A program made the position numbers and the translations under genes. Positions 6,831 through 13,207 of a stretch of 13,207 bases of DNA are shown piece after piece (positions within the stretch are counted from its first letter, which is position 1; each line of letters begins with the position of its first letter). The stretch spans positions 1 to 13,207 of the forward strand of contig JAJZZW010000042.1 in NCBI GenBank assembly GCA_021797385.1, read 5' to 3'. Below the pieces are notes generated by a model. That model searched no databases. It worked only from the letters and a program-made list of their open reading frames with translations, and was not told where the DNA came from. The stretch comes from Thermoplasmata archaeon. GTDB taxonomy: Archaea; Thermoplasmatota; Thermoplasmata; Thermoplasmatales; Thermoplasmataceae.

Positions 6831-7727
6831 TCAAATTTTTCCAGCACGAAAATCCAGCACATTATTATTTTTAAGATCGGACATCATATAGTAGTTGAAG
6901 GATTCAACAAGAGCTTCTCTGGGCACCATTCCTATGAATTCTGACCCCGCTATGGATATTCCATATCTGGATGCCTCGGCCTTAACAGCCTCGAAGATGC
7001 GGTACAGTGGATTTTTTCTGTAATTCACCAGATTCATTGAAATCTGGACCATTTTCTTCTCCTGTATGAAGAGAGCCAGTGATTTTACATATGCAAAGCC
7101 ACCGTCCCTGCCTCTGATGGCGGATGCAATTTTTCGCCCCACATGAATGTTATCTGTGTTAAGGTATATATTCCATGCTACAAGGATATCCCTTGCGCCA
7201 ATAATGGTTGATCCTGCACTGCCAACAATGGACGGGCCGTAGTCTGGTATGTATCTCCCGGAACCTATGGATTCCCTGAGCTGTTCAATCTGGAAGCTTT
7301 TATTGCGTATATTTTCAAGGCTTTTCCTCTCAGGGGACAGTGCAGAATTTGCGTACATGAAAACAGGGATGCCCAGTTTCTCCCCAACAAGCTTTCCCAC
7401 TTCATGTGATACTTTTACACATTCATCCATTGTTGTATCCTCCAGGGGGATAAATGGCATAACGTCTGTTGCACCGAACCTCGGATGAACCCCGGCGTGT
7501 GTGCCCATATCGATATTTTCAGCAGCAATTTTTATAAGCCGGTAGGCCAGCCCAGCAGCATTTTCAAGAGTTACAACAACAGTGATGACACTTCGGTTGT
7601 GATCGTAATCCATTTCTGTGTCAAGCAGTTTGGCATCCTGCGTTTCCTTTACTGCATTTTCCAGAAGGGTGATGATATCTTTATTTCTTCCATCACTGAA
7701 ATTCGGAACCATTTCTACAAGCTTCAT
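6831..7727 (-). CDS. ftcD: Glutamate formiminotransferase (monofunctional)
   Basis: Last step of the formiminoglutamate branch of histidine breakdown: N-formimino-L-glutamate plus tetrahydrofolate (or an archaeal equivalent) gives glutamate plus the 5-formimino cofactor. The 298 residues match the transferase part alone. Motifs are MVPNFSDGRN (6-15), DHNRS (42-46), THAGVHPRFGATDVMPFIP (76-94) including the His81 expected to act in catalysis, GARDILVAWNIYLN, and a C-terminal SMNLVNY...GSEFIGMVP block. The cyclodeaminase domain fused in animal enzymes is missing, so release of ammonia from the formimino cofactor needs a separate protein outside the window. It lies 42 bases downstream of hutH on the same strand but has a TATA-like element of its own and no Shine-Dalgarno site. 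Confidence 0.95.
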   Translation of the reverse strand: MKLVEMVPNFSDGRNKDIITLLENAVKETQDAKLLDTEMDYDHNRSVITVVVTLENAAGLAYRLIKIAAENIDMGTHAGVHPRFGATDVMPFIPLEDTTMDECVKVSHEVGKLVGEKLGIPVFMYANSALSPERKSLENIRNKSFQIEQLRESIGSGRYIPDYGPSIVGSAGSTIIGARDILVAWNIYLNTDNIHVGRKIASAIRGRDGGFAYVKSLALFIQEKKMVQISMNLVNYRKNPLYRIFEAVKAEASRYGISIAGSEFIGMVPREALVESFNYYMMSDLKNNNVLDFRAGKI

Positions 7728-7748
7728 GCATATTTATAATAAGGTTCG

Positions 7749-7762
7749 ATATTAAATTATAG
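7749..7762 (-). promoter_or_regulatory. TATA box for ftcD
   Basis: On the minus strand this reads CTATAATTTAATAT, centred about 28 bases upstream of the ATG at 7727, in the short gap after hutH. It suggests that ftcD can be transcribed separately as a leaderless message. Confidence 0.4.
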
Positions 7763-7769
7763 GAAAACA

Positions 7770-9278
7770 TCAATAGAATCCTGTTTTTTCTATTATAAAA
7801 TTCCTGAAAGATTCTGTTTCCATCATGCTGCATATTGTATTTATATCATCTGTTGAGGGGCGGTCATGATCCAGTGGCTTCACTATTTCCCTTATTTTGC
7901 TATAAATTTCCATTGTGGCCCTTGAGGGTTCAAGTTTCCTGAACTCTAGTGCCTGTGCACCTAAAAGGTATTCTATTGCGACTATGGTTTCCACATTTCT
8001 GTTGATTTCCACAAGCTTCAATGCCGCATTTGTACCCATGCTCACATGGTCCTCCTGATTTGCTGATGTGGGTATAGTATCAGCCGAATTGGGATGTACC
8101 AGAGTTTTATTGACATTGCACAGGGCGGCTGCCGTATACTGGGGTATCATGTACCCGGAGTTCAGGCCGTAATCCCTGACCAGGAACGGGGGAAGCCCGC
8201 TGAGGTTTGTGTCCACAATACGGGCCAGGCGCCTCTCAACCATATTCCCGAAATCAGTCATGGCTATTGCAAGAAAGTCAGATGCCATTGCAACGGGCTC
8301 TCCATGAAAATTTCCGGTGGAAATATACTCATCATCCATGAGCAGCGGGTTATCGGTTGCGGAATTTATTTCTGTGGTTAACACCTTTCTGACATATTCT
8401 ACTGTGTCCCATACCGCTCCGTACACCTGCGGGGTGCACCGGAGCGAATATGCATCCTGAACCTTTACTTTCCTTGCATTTTCAACTATGGCACTGTCCT
8501 TGAAGAGTTTTCTAAGGGCCCTTCCAATAAGCTGCTGACCCTCATGCGGCCTGGATGCAAGCGCCCACTCCGTGAATGCCCTGTCCGTACCAGAAAGGCC
8601 TTCGAAGGCGAGGGCAAATGAACCCAGAGCTTTACCTATTAATCTCTCCGATTTTTTCACCTCCAGTGCCAGTATGCCGCAAATGACGGAAGTGCCGTTT
8701 ATCAGTGCCACACCCTCCTTCTCTCCATAGCTGTATGGCTTTTTCCCAAGCTGCCTGAACACCTCACCTGAATTCATTCTTTTTCCGTTGTAGAATACAT
8801 CGCCTTCCCCCATTATTGCAAGGCCTATATGCGCCAGTGGCGCAAGATCTCCACTTGCACCCACAGACCCATATCTGGGAACAACCGGGATTATACTTTC
8901 ATTTATCATGAAGAGTATGAAATTTATTAGCTCCTCTGATACACCGGAATAGCCCTTTACCAGTGTGTTTGCCCTTATAAGCATAATAGATTTCACGGTT
9001 CTTTTATCCAGTGGCTCCCCGGTTCCTGCGGAATGGCTCCTGATCAGGTTTATCTGAAGCTGTACTGTATTATTTTTTTCCACGTTTACATTCAGAAGCG
9101 ACCCGAACCCAGTATTCACACCATATACGGGCTTTCCAGATTCCAGTATTTTCATTAAGGATCTCTTGGATTTTCTTATCTGTTCCATGGCAGAATCTGC
9201 TATCCCTGCCTTTTCCCCGTTATCAGCAACTGCAATTACATCCTCTATGCTAAGGCTGTTTCCGTCAATGTAAATCAT
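7770..9278 (-). CDS. hutH: Histidine ammonia-lyase (histidase)
   Basis: First step of histidine breakdown: removes ammonia from L-histidine to give trans-urocanate, using the self-made MIO electrophile. The MIO tripeptide Ala-Ser-Gly is at 141-143 in GSVGASGDLAPLAHIG. Other active-site matches are Tyr52 in VYGVNTGFG (51-59), His82 in SHSAGTG (81-87), Asn194 in NGTS, Arg280 in DAYSLRCTPQ, GNFHGEP (322-328) and Glu409 in NQEDHVSMG (407-415). RPHEGQ and the QEDH motif favour histidine over phenylalanine or tyrosine as substrate. The 502-residue length is normal. The ATG at 9278 starts the conserved N-terminal strand and has a TATA box 26 bases upstream. Gene order on this strand is pyruvate oxidase, hutH, ftcD, so hutH and ftcD can be co-expressed, while hutU is about 6 kb away on the other strand. 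Confidence 0.97.
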   Translation of the reverse strand: MIYIDGNSLSIEDVIAVADNGEKAGIADSAMEQIRKSKRSLMKILESGKPVYGVNTGFGSLLNVNVEKNNTVQLQINLIRSHSAGTGEPLDKRTVKSIMLIRANTLVKGYSGVSEELINFILFMINESIIPVVPRYGSVGASGDLAPLAHIGLAIMGEGDVFYNGKRMNSGEVFRQLGKKPYSYGEKEGVALINGTSVICGILALEVKKSERLIGKALGSFALAFEGLSGTDRAFTEWALASRPHEGQQLIGRALRKLFKDSAIVENARKVKVQDAYSLRCTPQVYGAVWDTVEYVRKVLTTEINSATDNPLLMDDEYISTGNFHGEPVAMASDFLAIAMTDFGNMVERRLARIVDTNLSGLPPFLVRDYGLNSGYMIPQYTAAALCNVNKTLVHPNSADTIPTSANQEDHVSMGTNAALKLVEINRNVETIVAIEYLLGAQALEFRKLEPSRATMEIYSKIREIVKPLDHDRPSTDDINTICSMMETESFRNFIIEKTGFY

Positions 9279-9295
9279 GATAATTATAATGCCAG

Positions 9296-9308
9296 ATAAT
9301 ATATTAAA
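9296..9308 (-). promoter_or_regulatory. TATA box for hutH
   Basis: Minus-strand TTTAATATATTAT is centred about 24-26 bases before the ATG at 9278, without a Shine-Dalgarno site. The six bases TGGCAT (plus-strand ATGCCA, 9289-9294) lie between box and start; the same six bases occur near the hutU promoter. Confidence 0.5.
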
Positions 9309-9321
9309 CTACGCCACGGCT

Positions 9322-9343
9322 CAAAAATAACATTATTATAATG
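9322..9343 (-). terminator. Possible terminator after pyruvate oxidase gene
   Basis: On the minus strand, 17 bases after the TGA of the oxidase gene, the near-palindrome CATTATAATAATG is followed by TTATTTTTG, an oligo-T tract of five. The tract is short, so this is tentative. Confidence 0.25.
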
Positions 9344-9360
9344 AGAATTATAATGAAAAC

Positions 9361-11013
9361 TCAGTCATCTTTTAGCTCGAGCTTCTCCCTGAGTATTGAA
9401 GTTATGTATTTTGCTGCTACGTTGAATTCGAGCTTGGGGGGCATGGGAGTTTCATCTGTCTCTGTTATAACATCAAGCACTGTTGGGCCCTTTGAAACAA
9501 AGAATTCATCCATTTTACTTTCCAGGTCCTCCAGGTTTTCCAGTCTTATGCCGGTAGCCCCTGAGGCTTCTGCCAGTTTAGAAAAGTCAGGATTGTAAAG
9601 ATCCACACCGTATTCCGGATATCCCATAACTTCCTCCTCAAGCTTGATCATCCCGAGTATGTTATTATCGAAAACAACTAACTTGACAGGAAGTTTATAC
9701 TTCATTGCCGTTATAATTTCCATGGAGGTCATTGCAAAACTGCCGTCACCTATTATTCCGTATACCGTTTTTCCAGAGGCCAAGGCCAGCCCTATTGATC
9801 CGGGAATTCCAGCACCCATGGTGCCCAGCCATGATGAGAAGAAGAATTTATTGTTATGTTTTGCCTCTATAAACCTGTTGACCCACAGGGTAACATTGCC
9901 TGTATCGCCAATTATGATATCGTCATCCTTCAAACGCCGGGATATGGCATCTGCAACCACCTCCGCCCTCAGAGGCTTTCTCATGTCAGATACCTTTTTC
10001 TGCATCTCCCTGGACCATTTATCTCTTTCATCCTTCATTTTAGAATAATATTTGTCTTCTTTAGCCTGGACATTTATTTTGTCAAGGAAATATTTTATAT
10101 CGCATAGATAAGAGTAATCAGCCTTCATAATTCTGTTTAGGTCTTCTATTCTATTGTTAACCTGTATATTTTTCACCTTTTTCAGGAAGGCAGTATAAGG
10201 AAACACAGTTCCTAGGAATATTATCAGATCGGAATTGTTTATGGCCTTTACAGATGGCTTGGTGCCAAGCAGCCCGATTCCCCCCATGACCTTTTCGTCA
10301 CTATCCGGCAGGGTTCCCTTGCCATTCAGCGAATAGACAACAGGGGCACCGATTTTTTCCGCAAATTTATTGATTTCATCTGGGTACTGCCTGGATCCTC
10401 CACCTATGAATATTAAAGGCCTGTTGCTGGAATTAATCAGTTTCTCTGCCTCCTCAATGCCATCGGGGCTGTATGAAACAGGATTTATGTAGTAGGATAA
10501 TTCTTCCTCCCTGCATTCCTTCTTAAGAATATCAACGGGCATGTCTATATGTCCAACCCCTCCCTTGATAATTGCCTCCCTGCATGCCTTCCATACAAGA
10601 AACTGGGCATTATCCGGATTCACTATCCGTGCATTGAAAACCGATACATCATCAAATAGCTTCACAAGATCCACTTCCTGAAAGTACTCATGCCCCAGGA
10701 GGTCTGTCTCTATCTGGCCCGTTAGTGCTATAACCGGTACATGCTGCATCTTTGCGTCGTAAAGGCCATTTAAAAGATGCACAGACCCTGGCCCTGAGGT
10801 TCCCATGCATGCAGATAGCCTGCCGGAATATTTAGACTCAAATGATGCACTGAGTGCCCCGCCTTCCTCGTGCCGCACCTGGATATAATCAATGTCATGA
10901 TTCCTTCTGATGGAATCAACAATAGGATTCAGTGAATCCCCGGGTATAGCATAGATTCTATTTACTCCGAAATTTACCAGTGTTTTTACGATTATATCTG
11001 CCACAGTTGCCAT
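9361..11013 (-). CDS. poxB: Thiamine-diphosphate enzyme, pyruvate oxidase (PoxB) type
   Basis: Likely decarboxylates pyruvate oxidatively to acetate (or acetyl phosphate) and CO2 with ThDP and FAD, passing electrons to quinone. Three domains are visible. The N-terminal pyrimidine-binding domain has the catalytic Glu49 in RHEEGGALSA and MGTSGPGSVHLLNGLYDAKM (70-89). The middle FAD-type domain has GGIGLLGTKPS and FLGTVFPYTAF (266-276). The C-terminal domain has the ThDP motif GDGSFAMTS (422-430) ending at Asn449/450, followed by YNPDFSKLAEASGATG and ETPMPP (521-526). The LLNGLYDAKM, GTxFPYxAF and PMPP marks resemble PoxB more than acetolactate synthase. It is 550 residues and stops about 20 residues earlier than E. 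coli PoxB, missing the terminal lipid-binding peptide. Acetolactate synthase-like activity cannot be excluded. It is divergent from the hydantoinase gene and upstream of hutH, with its own promoter. Confidence 0.86.
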   Translation of the reverse strand: MATVADIIVKTLVNFGVNRIYAIPGDSLNPIVDSIRRNHDIDYIQVRHEEGGALSASFESKYSGRLSACMGTSGPGSVHLLNGLYDAKMQHVPVIALTGQIETDLLGHEYFQEVDLVKLFDDVSVFNARIVNPDNAQFLVWKACREAIIKGGVGHIDMPVDILKKECREEELSYYINPVSYSPDGIEEAEKLINSSNRPLIFIGGGSRQYPDEINKFAEKIGAPVVYSLNGKGTLPDSDEKVMGGIGLLGTKPSVKAINNSDLIIFLGTVFPYTAFLKKVKNIQVNNRIEDLNRIMKADYSYLCDIKYFLDKINVQAKEDKYYSKMKDERDKWSREMQKKVSDMRKPLRAEVVADAISRRLKDDDIIIGDTGNVTLWVNRFIEAKHNNKFFFSSWLGTMGAGIPGSIGLALASGKTVYGIIGDGSFAMTSMEIITAMKYKLPVKLVVFDNNILGMIKLEEEVMGYPEYGVDLYNPDFSKLAEASGATGIRLENLEDLESKMDEFFVSKGPTVLDVITETDETPMPPKLEFNVAAKYITSILREKLELKDD

Positions 11014-11033
11014 AATTTAATATTTAGTCATTG

Positions 11034-11044
11034 TTTAAATTATT
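11034..11044 (-). promoter_or_regulatory. TATA box for pyruvate oxidase gene
   Basis: Minus-strand AATAATTTAAA is centred 26 bases upstream of the ATG at 11013, with no Shine-Dalgarno sequence. It lies in the 156-base divergent region shared with the hydantoinase gene. Confidence 0.45.
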
Positions 11045-11140
11045 TTTGAATTTTTATCAATATTTATGCTTTAACATAAAAATAATTTTATCCGGTATAG
11101 TACAACATAAATCTAACCTGCACTGCTTCCTATAAATAAG

Positions 11141-11157
11141 TATTATATAATTATAAC
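11141..11157 (+). promoter_or_regulatory. TATA box for hydantoinase operon
   Basis: The stretch TATTATATAATTATAAC is centred about 22-26 bases before the ATG at 11170. No Shine-Dalgarno site lies between it and the start, so the first gene of the operon is probably leaderless. Confidence 0.45.
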
Positions 11158-11169
11158 ATATTTATTTTC

Positions 11170-12540
11170 ATGAGCTTTGACCTTGTGCTGGAGGATGGAA
11201 ACGTTTTTCTCGACGGTGAACTGAGGAGGACTTCCATAGGGATAAAGGACGGAAAAATCGCTGCTATTGGAATCATATCAGAATTTTCCGGTTTCGACAA
11301 AAAGATTAATCTATCGGGGAAATTAGTAATACCGGGTGGTGTAGACCCGCACACCCATATAGAAGGATACTCTAGGGCTGGAACCATTAAAAATGGGACA
11401 GAATCAGCCGCCATAGGAGGCACCACAAGTGTGCTTGACTTTTCACAGGCTAATAAGAATGAGGATACTGTTGCTGCAGCAGCATCCAAGATAAAGAGGT
11501 TTTCAGATAGCAGCCCACTGGATTTTACAATAAAACCCATGATGGTAACAGAGGATTTCAGTTCCCCTGAGAGGCTGGAAACCATTTTCTCTGAATTATC
11601 GAAGCTTGGAGTTATGGCTGTAAAAATATTCACAACGTATAAGAATCTTGGTAGGTATGCCAATAATTACCAGATACTTCAAGGGATGAATACAGCAAAA
11701 AAACACGGTATAATGGTGCAGATACACGCGGAAAACAACGATTTCCTGGAGGGAAACATGGAGGCGCTGCTGAAAGAGTGGAAAACCGATGCAGAATATC
11801 ATGCTCTGAGCAAGCCCCCGGTTAGCGAGGATGTTGCCGTTGCGGATTCAGCAGTAATGGCAGGGGATTCAGGCGCAAAGGTATACTGTGTACATCTTTC
11901 TACCAGAAATTCCCCGGAAATTATTGACAACGCCAGAAAGCACGGAGTTAACATATATGGAGAGACATGCCCACAGTACCTCATACTGGACGACAGTTTC
12001 CTAAAGGGGAAGAATGGAAATGAATACATATGCAGCCCACCGCTGAGAAAGAAAGAGGACAATGAAATGATGTGGAAGGCTATATCTTCCGGGAAAATAC
12101 AGGCAGTCGGGTCTGACCATGTTCCTTTCCTTTCAGATCAGAAGAAAGACCTGCCATTTAATAAGGTGCCAAATGGAATACCGGGTATTGAAACACGATT
12201 GCCACTCCTGTTTTCTGAAGGAGTCCAGAAAGGGAGAATCACACTGGATCAGTTCGTTAATGTAATAAGCACATCACCTGCCAGAATATTCAATCTTTAT
12301 CCCAGAAAGGGAATCATTTCCATTGGCAGTGATGCAGACATAACAGTAATAGACCAGAATATGGAACATGGATTAAGGGCTGAAGACCTCCATATGGGCA
12401 CCGACATAGCGATATACAGCCATATGAAAACACAGGGATGGCCTGTCCTTACAGTGGCAGGAGGCGAAATCGTTGCCCGGGATGACACCTTCACCGGTAC
12501 TGGAAGGAGAGGAAAATTTCTTGGCAGGGAGGCGATATGA
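11170..12540 (+). CDS. Hydantoinase / dihydropyrimidinase family cyclic amidohydrolase
   Basis: A zinc-dependent amidohydrolase that opens five- or six-membered cyclic ureides to N-carbamoyl amino acids. All expected metal ligands are visible: His61 and His63 in DPHTHIEG, Lys152 in VKIFTTYK (the lysine carboxylated in this family), His186 in QIHAEN, His242 in CVHLSTRNS and Asp316 in VGSDHVPF. Tyr157 matches the substrate-contacting tyrosine; ETCPQYL (265-271) and PNGIPGIETR (334-343) are further family marks. At 456 residues it is full length. The next gene begins right after the stop and is a carbamoylase-type hydrolase, so the pair should convert a hydantoin or dihydropyrimidine to a free amino acid, ammonia and CO2. 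It is not a HutI: the motif set is that of hydantoinases. Candidate substrates are dihydrouracil, hydantoins, or hydantoin-5-propionate from histidine; allantoin is less likely. The sequence does not decide. Confidence 0.92.
   Translation: MSFDLVLEDGNVFLDGELRRTSIGIKDGKIAAIGIISEFSGFDKKINLSGKLVIPGGVDPHTHIEGYSRAGTIKNGTESAAIGGTTSVLDFSQANKNEDTVAAAASKIKRFSDSSPLDFTIKPMMVTEDFSSPERLETIFSELSKLGVMAVKIFTTYKNLGRYANNYQILQGMNTAKKHGIMVQIHAENNDFLEGNMEALLKEWKTDAEYHALSKPPVSEDVAVADSAVMAGDSGAKVYCVHLSTRNSPEIIDNARKHGVNIYGETCPQYLILDDSFLKGKNGNEYICSPPLRKKEDNEMMWKAISSGKIQAVGSDHVPFLSDQKKDLPFNKVPNGIPGIETRLPLLFSEGVQKGRITLDQFVNVISTSPARIFNLYPRKGIISIGSDADITVIDQNMEHGLRAEDLHMGTDIAIYSHMKTQGWPVLTVAGGEIVARDDTFTGTGRRGKFLGREAI
12528..12536 (+). 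promoter_or_regulatory. Strong Shine-Dalgarno for the M20 gene
   Basis: GGAGGCGAT differs by one base from the archaeal consensus GGAGGTGAT. The GGAGG core ends eight bases before the ATG at 12541, which fixes that start in preference to the out-of-frame ATG at 12537 that overlaps the hydantoinase stop. Confidence 0.7.
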
Positions 12541-13207
12541 ATGGAGAACAGAGAAAGAATCAGGGAAATTCTTATAGAACAGGGTTCCATAGGTCGTGAA
12601 AATGGAAAAAAAATATCCAGATATATTGACCTGACGGCAGATGATGGCGTTACAAGGCCCGCCGGTACTGACCCTGACAAAAAGACCAGGGATTATTTCA
12701 CTGAACTCTGCAGAAAAAATGGATTCGACCCCTTCGTGGATGTTTTCGGCAATATATTTGTGACACTTCAGGGTACAGATCCTGGAATTATAATGATGGG
12801 ATCACATCTGGATTCTGTAGTCCATGGAGGGATGTTCGATGGGGCCATGGGTGTATTCAGTTCACTTGAAGTCCTGCTGAGATTAAAGGAATCTGGATAC
12901 AAAAATAAGAAAACACTGGTTGTTGCAGCCTTTACAGGGGAGGAGGGATCTGCATTCCACCAGCCCATGCTGGGCAGCAATGGTTTTACCGGAAACATTC
13001 CCAGGGAAAAATTATGGGCAATAAAAAACAGGGATGGGGTTGACTTCAAATCGGCAATGCAGAGGATAGAGTACCTGGGAGATTCTGAATTTCCGGGGAA
13101 ACCAGAATATTATCTTGAGTACCATATAGAGCAGGGACCTGTGCTTGAAGAAAAGAAAAAGCAGATAGGCATTGTTACCTCTATAACAGGACAGTGTGTG
13201 CTGTCAG
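12541..13207 (+). CDS. M20 amidohydrolase, N-carbamoyl-L-amino acid hydrolase type (5' part, cut by window end)
   Basis: The first 222 codons of a dinuclear-metal peptidase-like hydrolase of the hydantoinase/carbamoylase (HyuC/AmaB, beta-ureidopropionase, allantoate amidohydrolase) group; full members are about 410 residues. Visible motifs are GSHLDSVVHGGMFDGAMGV (87-105), containing metal ligands His89 and Asp100, FTGEEGSAF (131-139), with Glu134 the likely general base and Glu135 a metal ligand, MLGSNGFTG (143-151), and YHIEQGPVLE (194-203), with His195 a metal ligand. The frame runs open to the right edge. It begins directly after the hydantoinase TGA and has a near-consensus Shine-Dalgarno site, so the two are one operon. 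It should release CO2 and ammonia from the carbamoyl product of the hydantoinase; the side-chain preference cannot be read from this half. Confidence 0.92.
   Translation, partial: MENRERIREILIEQGSIGRENGKKISRYIDLTADDGVTRPAGTDPDKKTRDYFTELCRKNGFDPFVDVFGNIFVTLQGTDPGIIMMGSHLDSVVHGGMFDGAMGVFSSLEVLLRLKESGYKNKKTLVVAAFTGEEGSAFHQPMLGSNGFTGNIPREKLWAIKNRDGVDFKSAMQRIEYLGDSEFPGKPEYYLEYHIEQGPVLEEKKKQIGIVTSITGQCVLS

Noticed and set aside
6430..6834. Antisense frame of 134 codons over the aminotransferase gene
   Set aside because: It sits over the Lys185 and substrate-carboxylate motifs of the sense gene; rich in Tyr/Ile/Phe with no domain.
9331..9343. CATTAT-T-ATAATG near-palindrome between pox and hutH as an operator
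   Set aside because: Six-base A/T-rich arms with a single central base are expected by chance in this gap, and it lies far upstream of the hutH TATA box; kept only as part of a tentative terminator.
11151..11663. Antisense frame of 170 codons over the hydantoinase start
   Set aside because: It overlaps the metal-ligand motifs of the sense gene and its low-complexity Ser/Pro-rich translation fits a shadow frame.
11170..12540. Calling the amidohydrolase HutI to complete the histidine pathway
   Set aside because: The motif set (carboxylated Lys152, ETCPQYL, PNGIPGIETR, carbamoylase partner) is that of hydantoinase/dihydropyrimidinase, not of imidazolonepropionase.
12297..12680. Antisense frame across the hydantoinase/M20 junction
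   Set aside because: The sense strand carries two abutting genes with clear motifs and a Shine-Dalgarno site; nothing supports a reverse gene.
1..13207. tRNA or rRNA genes, CRISPR arrays, insertion sequences
   Set aside because: I saw no tRNA-like cloverleaf, no regularly spaced repeats, no transposase and no long terminal inverted repeats; genes cover nearly the whole window.

Overview
The window looks like a chromosome segment from a thermoacidophilic archaeon of the Thermoplasmatales (a Ferroplasma/Picrophilus/Cuniculiplasma-like lineage is my best guess). The reasons are AT-rich intergenic DNA, dominant AGG/AGA arginine and ATA isoleucine codons, and archaeal TATA boxes about 26 bases before most start codons with no Shine-Dalgarno site, which is the pattern of leaderless transcripts. 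The organism is inferred from style and gene content; no rRNA or tRNA gene is present to settle it. Coding density is high and almost every gene is catabolic.

Layout. Positions 1-213 hold a small open frame running in from the left edge and the hutU promoter. Then come hutU (urocanase, +), an MFS transporter (-), a divergent GlpA-type glycerol-3-phosphate dehydrogenase (+) overlapping a CoxG-like gene (+), a LysX/RimK-type ATP-grasp ligase (+), and a HisC-like aminotransferase (+). Three minus-strand genes follow: ftcD, hutH and a PoxB-type pyruvate oxidase (in transcription order pox, hutH, ftcD). A divergent promoter region then leads to a hydantoinase/dihydropyrimidinase (+) and directly abutting it an M20 carbamoylase-type amidohydrolase (+) that is cut by the right edge.

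How the genes fit together. HutH, HutU and FtcD are three of the four steps of histidine to glutamate: histidine to urocanate, urocanate to 4-imidazolone-5-propionate, and N-formiminoglutamate to glutamate. The ring-opening step (imidazolonepropionase, HutI) is not in the window. The hydantoinase/carbamoylase pair beside the cluster could serve uracil or hydantoin breakdown. It could also feed a histidine side branch (hydantoin-5-propionate to N-carbamoylglutamate to glutamate). That is an inference worth testing. The GlpA-like dehydrogenase lacks the C-terminal iron-sulfur region of bacterial GlpA and is translationally coupled to a CoxG-like protein, the arrangement reported for an unusual membrane-anchored glycerol-3-phosphate dehydrogenase in Sulfolobus acidocaldarius. 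The pyruvate oxidase would pass electrons from pyruvate to the respiratory chain.

No mobile element, CRISPR array, rRNA or tRNA was recognised. The most promising leads are the GlpA/CoxG pair, the hydantoinase/carbamoylase pair in a hut setting without hutI, and an orphan LysX-like ligase next to a HisC-like aminotransferase.
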